Shown: piece after piece, positions 60,458 to 64,000 of the stretch
Position numbering within the stretch: position 1 is the stretch's first letter
How the letters are laid out: every line of letters begins with the position of its first letter
From: Alteromonas sp. BL110
Lineage (GTDB): Bacteria; Pseudomonadota; Gammaproteobacteria; Enterobacterales; Alteromonadaceae
Assembly: GCF_003443615.1 (NCBI RefSeq)
Contig: NZ_CP031967.1
Span: forward strand, 744,001 to 808,000
DNA: 64,000 nt
Direction of reading: 5' to 3'
Made by a program: the position numbers and the translations under genes
The notes under the pieces: model-generated
Database searches by the model: none
What the model saw: the letters and a program-made list of their open reading frames with translations, nothing else
Told to the model about the DNA's origin: nothing

Positions 60458-61258
60458 CTAGTTTTCATTTTCATCGTGGCGCGTAATAATATTGTAAGGT
60501 TTAAAGGCAGGTACGCTGGCTCGAAGGTTTTCTTCTGCAACGTCTAAACGCTTAAGCTTTTCACAAAACCACTCTGCTTTTTTACGCAAAGTAGTGGCTT
60601 TGTCACCTACATCAAGGTGCTCACCTACATTGTTTAACTGACGAGTAATTTCCGCTACCTTTTCTTGGTTTACCTCACCACTTCCGGTATTAATGCCGCT
60701 AATTGCAGATAATATTCCGCCTACAGAGGTCGAAATAGCTTCCTCAAGCTGCGCTTCAATTTCACTATCCACGAATTCATCAACGCTTTCCAGTGACCCA
60801 GGGCCGATAAAATAGTGATTACTGGCATGCCTGAATTTATCTTTCACGCGGTTTTGAACTCGCTTCATTGCAGCGTTTAAACGTTCATAACTATCGTGGT
60901 CGCTGCCAACTAAACCTAAGTACACGTGCTCAATGGTATCAATAGCCAAGTCCACACCTTCAGTAGCCAGAATAATCATTTTAGGGACAACATAGTGTAA
61001 ACCTGAAGAATACTCGTTAAGCCACTGCTTTTCCTGTTCACTTAGTGTTTGCCAACGCCCACCTATGAAAAGCTGGTTTTGGTCGTTAATTTGAACCACG
61101 GTGCGAGTTTTATCCATAACGCGCAGCTGCTCGTTATTAACCGCAATACCATAAGCGAAATCGATATTGCATGTATATTCGGCTTGCGCTGGTAAGCTTA
61201 GTCCGGCGAATAAACAAATTGTGAAGAGAAAAGCCTTAAGGCGCGATATCATTTTCAT
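60458..61258 (-). CDS. YggN-family (DUF2884) periplasmic protein
   Basis: A 266-residue exported protein. The signal peptide ends at AQAEYTC. The mature part has NIDFAYGIAVNNEQLRVMD, the QLFIGGRWQTLSEQEKQWLNE segment typical of the YggN/DUF2884 family, and mostly helical sequence afterwards with two cysteines (CNIDF; WFCEKL) that may pair. E. coli yggN also lies close to rdgB and hemW (yggV, yggW), which supports the family call. Function is unknown. Confidence 0.82.
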   Translation of the reverse strand: MKMISRLKAFLFTICLFAGLSLPAQAEYTCNIDFAYGIAVNNEQLRVMDKTRTVVQINDQNQLFIGGRWQTLSEQEKQWLNEYSSGLHYVVPKMIILATEGVDLAIDTIEHVYLGLVGSDHDSYERLNAAMKRVQNRVKDKFRHASNHYFIGPGSLESVDEFVDSEIEAQLEEAISTSVGGILSAISGINTGSGEVNQEKVAEITRQLNNVGEHLDVGDKATTLRKKAEWFCEKLKRLDVAEENLRASVPAFKPYNIITRHDENEN

Positions 61259-61413
61259 ACCATCATTGTGGCTAGCTTACCGAAAAATAAAAAGCCAACA
61301 TGAGTCTAACGTGCTAAAAATCAGGTTGAACATGTCGAGATGATCAATTTACGCAACACATAAACGGGTCATGAATGAGAACGATAAATATCTGCATCTT
61401 TAACGTTCAGGCC

Positions 61414-61457
61414 TAAAACAACAAAGCACGCATTATAGAGCGTGCTTTGTTGATAAA
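61414..61457 (-). terminator. Terminator of the DUF1566 operon
   Basis: A perfect 13-base-pair stem (CAACAAAGCACGC, 61419-61431, with 61440-61452) and an eight-base loop; on the minus strand TTTT follows. It lies about 65 bases after the stop of the last DUF1566 gene. Confidence 0.78.
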
Positions 61458-61520
61458 AAGCCTCAGCATCAGATACTAGACGAAAGACTAATAAGAAAAG
61501 ATGTATTTCTCTACCTACAC

Positions 61521-62093
61521 CTATTCGTCGGTATAAGTGCGCACCAAACGTACATATATAAATCTGTCTTTTTCTTTGATTGAATGGCTAGCGTTAAAGA
61601 ACGCAACAACCCATGCTCTGTCCGGATCGTCCGCTGAAGGGGTAGAAGTCCAAAAGTCATCTGGCGGTGTTGCTGGAAAAAGCGAGCTGTTAATGGCGGG
61701 TCGTACACAGTCGCGCTCAGTTAATGTTGCCAACTCTTTAACGTTAGGCAAGCGCCACCCAAGAAGATCATCGTTACTTGCTTCCTGTGCTAATTGTAAC
61801 GCCTGCTGCCATGTGTATTTCACCGCTTCACCGCTGCACGTAGAGCCATCCCACGTTTGCCCTTCCGAACAACGCATCCACACTAAATCTGTGGTGGTAT
61901 CTAGCAAGGTGCTAGTAGTAACCGCTTCAAAATTATCATCTGGTGTAGTTTCTAACCCATCTGATAAGCACTCTTGGGCATGAACTGAAGCTGATGCACT
62001 CATAAGCAATGCAGATGCAGCGAACAGGTTGAATGAAGTCAACATTGTTTTTTTCATCACTTTTTTAGCGATCGTATTAACTGGTTTACTCAT
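61521..62093 (-). CDS. Exported DUF1566 (Lcl-type C-terminal domain) protein
   Basis: A 190-residue secreted protein with a signal peptide (hydrophobic LLMSASASVHAQ). The DUF1566 domain covers most of the rest: TTDLVWMRCSEGQTWDGSTC, YTWQQALQLA, LLGWRLPNVKELATLTE, FWTSTPS, and a last strand YVRLVRTY. This domain occurs in surface and adhesin-like proteins, including Legionella Lcl. Four cysteines may form disulfides. It lies 2 bases after the larger DUF1566 gene and is probably a paralogue made by local duplication. Confidence 0.83.
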   Translation of the reverse strand: MSKPVNTIAKKVMKKTMLTSFNLFAASALLMSASASVHAQECLSDGLETTPDDNFEAVTTSTLLDTTTDLVWMRCSEGQTWDGSTCSGEAVKYTWQQALQLAQEASNDDLLGWRLPNVKELATLTERDCVRPAINSSLFPATPPDDFWTSTPSADDPDRAWVVAFFNASHSIKEKDRFIYVRLVRTYTDE

Positions 62094-62095
62094 GA

Positions 62096-63889
62096 CTATC
62101 TCCCTGCTCTTACTAAACGAACACGTGCGGCTGACGACTTATTAAGAAAGTTATCTACGCCCGAGTCAAAATCCAATGCCCATGCATTTTGCGCGTCATC
62201 GCTATTTACCCCGTCAGCGCTGGGCACAGACGTCCAATACCAAAGGGGTTCAGTTGAGACTGCACCTGTATTAGGGAAATAATCTTCATCAATGGCAACA
62301 TCATCGGCAATGCCCAAGTGCATCAAAGAGAACAGTTCATGATGAGTGGGTAACCGCCAGTCATAAAAACCACATAAGCCTTGTTCGTTTACCGCTTCAA
62401 CATATGCAGACGTATTGCAGTTAGTTAACAGACAAGTTGCGTTTGCCCCTGTCTCATCACCTTCGAAGCCACCGTTGACCTCGTCGCTATACCAAGAGTA
62501 AGTATAATTTTTATCTTGAAATGCACCGTCGTCGGTTTTCACTTCCCATACTAGCCCGGTTACATTATCTCGAACGCACGACCATGTATCAGCAGTAGCA
62601 TCCTGCTCATCACCGTTAGCATTTAAGCGCGTGAAGTCAAAGCCAGCTTTACCACGTCCGGCTTTTTCTATTAAGCCGTTTTGCTCAATAATATCAGCGC
62701 CTCGCTGCCCGTCCTGCCCAGGAAAGTCGTTTTGCTGTGCCTCGGTTAATGCGTTATTGGTAGCTTGCTGTAAAAAGCCTGTGTCGTTTAAAAGCGGCGT
62801 TGGCATCGGACGTATATTTACGTTAATCGTGTCTTCAACACTATTGCCATTGGCATCGGTGACGGTAAGGGTAAAGGCCACAACAGTAGAGGACGATACC
62901 GAAGGTGCTATAGCAAATGTAGATAGGGCGTCGCTATCGTCTACCGCGCTACTCGCCGTGGCTGTAGAAGATGAGCCAATTGCAGAGATACTGCTTGAGG
63001 AAACATTATTGCTACGCTCCCAAGAATAAGTAAGCGGTAAGGCACTGGGAATACTGGTGCTGGCCTCGCCATCTAGAATAACTACTTCTCCACTAAATAC
63101 GCCTTGGGAAAACCCTGCATCGACAACCGGTAAAGTTTCGGTTTCTGATTGAACGGATATAGTGACTGTATCAGTATCAGTTGCGCCTTCGCTGTCAGTC
63201 ACTTCTAACTGAAAAGTAAGCTGCTGCGCATCATTGGCAATGGGTGTTACGATAGTCAAAGTAGAAAGGTTGGTTTCTACACCTGTAATAACATTGGTCC
63301 CGCTGGTTTGGGTCCACGAGTAGTCAGCTATTTCACCATCCGACGACGTCGAATCATCGTCACTGCTTCCAGTTCCATCAAAAACAATTTCAACACCACC
63401 TGGGAATGTGTTCGCCGGTAAGTCATCCCACTCAGGTACATCTATACTGGCTTCAGGTGCAATGTTCACAGGCGCAACCGTGATAACGGTAAAATCACTG
63501 GCCGTATTACCGCTCTGATCATTAACCGATACGGTCAATGTATATTCAGTAGCACTATCCACCAGCGGCGCTTCAAAGCTAGCGGAAGAAGAACTTGTGT
63601 CTTCATGAGCGATGGTTAACGACGGTGACGCGCTCCAGTTATAAGTGTAAGTTCCATCGCCTCCGCTTACCTCTGCGCTTAGTGAGTAGGTTACACCCTC
63701 TGTTACTGTGGCATCAGGGCCAGCATTTATAACTAAATTACCATTGCCCGCTCCCCCATCGCTTGAGTCACCATCGCCGCCTCCGCCACCACCGCAGGCA
63801 GCTAAAATAAATGCGCCGCCAAGAATGGCTAGCCCACGCGCTACATTACGTGGTAAATAGCCTGAAAATGAAGACTTAATTAATTGCAT
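62096..63889 (-). CDS. Lipoprotein with PKD-like repeats and a C-terminal DUF1566 domain
   Basis: A 597-residue surface-type lipoprotein. The start is ATG 63889 with GGGAG 5 bases upstream (an ATG at 63901 adds four residues). The lipobox LGGAFILAACGGGGGG is followed by a Gly/Asp/Ser linker and three beta-sandwich repeats of the PKD/Ig kind (for example DATVTEGVTYSLSAEVSGG, VFDGTGSSDDDS, VILDGEASTS). The C-terminal 150 residues are a DUF1566 domain: VTGLVWEVKTDD, LCGFYDWRLPTHHELFSLMH, WYWTSVPS and ARVRLVRAG. It is likely anchored in the outer membrane for binding a polymer or partner; the ligand is unknown. Confidence 0.83.
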   Translation of the reverse strand: MQLIKSSFSGYLPRNVARGLAILGGAFILAACGGGGGGDGDSSDGGAGNGNLVINAGPDATVTEGVTYSLSAEVSGGDGTYTYNWSASPSLTIAHEDTSSSSASFEAPLVDSATEYTLTVSVNDQSGNTASDFTVITVAPVNIAPEASIDVPEWDDLPANTFPGGVEIVFDGTGSSDDDSTSSDGEIADYSWTQTSGTNVITGVETNLSTLTIVTPIANDAQQLTFQLEVTDSEGATDTDTVTISVQSETETLPVVDAGFSQGVFSGEVVILDGEASTSIPSALPLTYSWERSNNVSSSSISAIGSSSTATASSAVDDSDALSTFAIAPSVSSSTVVAFTLTVTDANGNSVEDTINVNIRPMPTPLLNDTGFLQQATNNALTEAQQNDFPGQDGQRGADIIEQNGLIEKAGRGKAGFDFTRLNANGDEQDATADTWSCVRDNVTGLVWEVKTDDGAFQDKNYTYSWYSDEVNGGFEGDETGANATCLLTNCNTSAYVEAVNEQGLCGFYDWRLPTHHELFSLMHLGIADDVAIDEDYFPNTGAVSTEPLWYWTSVPSADGVNSDDAQNAWALDFDSGVDNFLNKSSAARVRLVRAGR

Positions 63890-64000
63890 ACATACTCCCA
63901 TCGCACTTGGTGCTGAAAGCCCAGACGCAGTGCGTGAAAAAACTCAATTTAGATGGAATCGCAAAGCGGCTTTTGGCCTCTGCTGCGTTACAAATAGCGG

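Noticed and set aside
63934..64000. A GTG-started frame at the right edge (KKLNLDGIAKRLLASAALQIA) that looks like a signal peptide
   Set aside because: Only 67 bases are visible, it lies 33 bases from a divergent start, and there is no good ribosome-binding site. It may be a real gene start but cannot be supported from this window.

Overview
The window looks like chromosomal DNA of a marine gammaproteobacterium, most likely Alteromonas or a close relative (Alteromonadaceae). This is inferred from the moderate GC content, the remembered character of RecA, MutS, PyrG and Eno, the Xanthomonas/Caulobacter-type TonB receptor and the ExeAB-like pair. No rRNA, tRNA, CRISPR array, insertion sequence, integrase or prophage was found. 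Almost all of it is ordinary core genome in tight operons.

Layout. 0-5 kb: a GGDEF protein cut by the window edge, ppnN, a DUF3192 protein and an HDOD-like protein. 5-7.7 kb: NAD-type isocitrate dehydrogenase, a ComEA-like protein and galU. 8-19.5 kb: a surface-polysaccharide region. Two family-2 glycosyltransferases and wecA lie on the minus strand. Divergent to them is a compact capsule-export operon (lipoprotein, KpsD, KpsM, KpsT, KpsE types), then a POT peptide transporter, a small membrane protein and galE. 19.7-28 kb: the complete cytochrome c maturation operon ccmABCDEF-dsbE-ccmHI with mlaA as its last gene. 28.3-31.2 kb: a FliK-like protein paired with a free-standing FlhB C-terminal domain. 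31.3-33.3 kb: a NatAB-type ABC exporter. 33.6-41.2 kb: recA with a LexA-controlled promoter, pncC, mutS, pyrG and eno. 41.4-45.7 kb: a large TonB-dependent receptor and an orphan protein. 45.9-50.8 kb: leuABCD, preceded by a transcription attenuator with a 19-residue leucine-rich leader peptide. 51-54.5 kb: a frameshifted DUF3391/HD-GYP gene converging with an ExeB-like gene whose N-terminus is the same DUF3391-type domain, followed by an ExeA-like ATPase. 54.7-61.3 kb: cca, a WD40 remnant, a lipoprotein, srmB, rdgB, hemW and a YggN-family protein. 61.5-63.9 kb: two DUF1566 (Lcl-type) exported proteins, one with PKD-like repeats.

How genes work together. GalU and GalE make UDP-glucose and UDP-galactose, WecA starts lipid-linked glycans and the Kps-type proteins export polysaccharide, but no local capsule polymerase or KpsC/KpsS genes were seen. 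The ccm genes build c-type cytochromes. recA and mutS act in DNA repair. leuABCD makes leucine and is controlled by leucyl-tRNA supply.

The most interesting signals are: (1) the leu attenuator, whose alternative pairings can be read base by base; (2) a DUF3391-type domain shared by the broken HD-GYP gene and the neighbouring GspB-like protein; (3) the FliK-like/FlhB-C pair; (4) a 157-bp inverted-repeat element before rdgB; and (5) a LexA box that exactly fills the recA promoter spacer.
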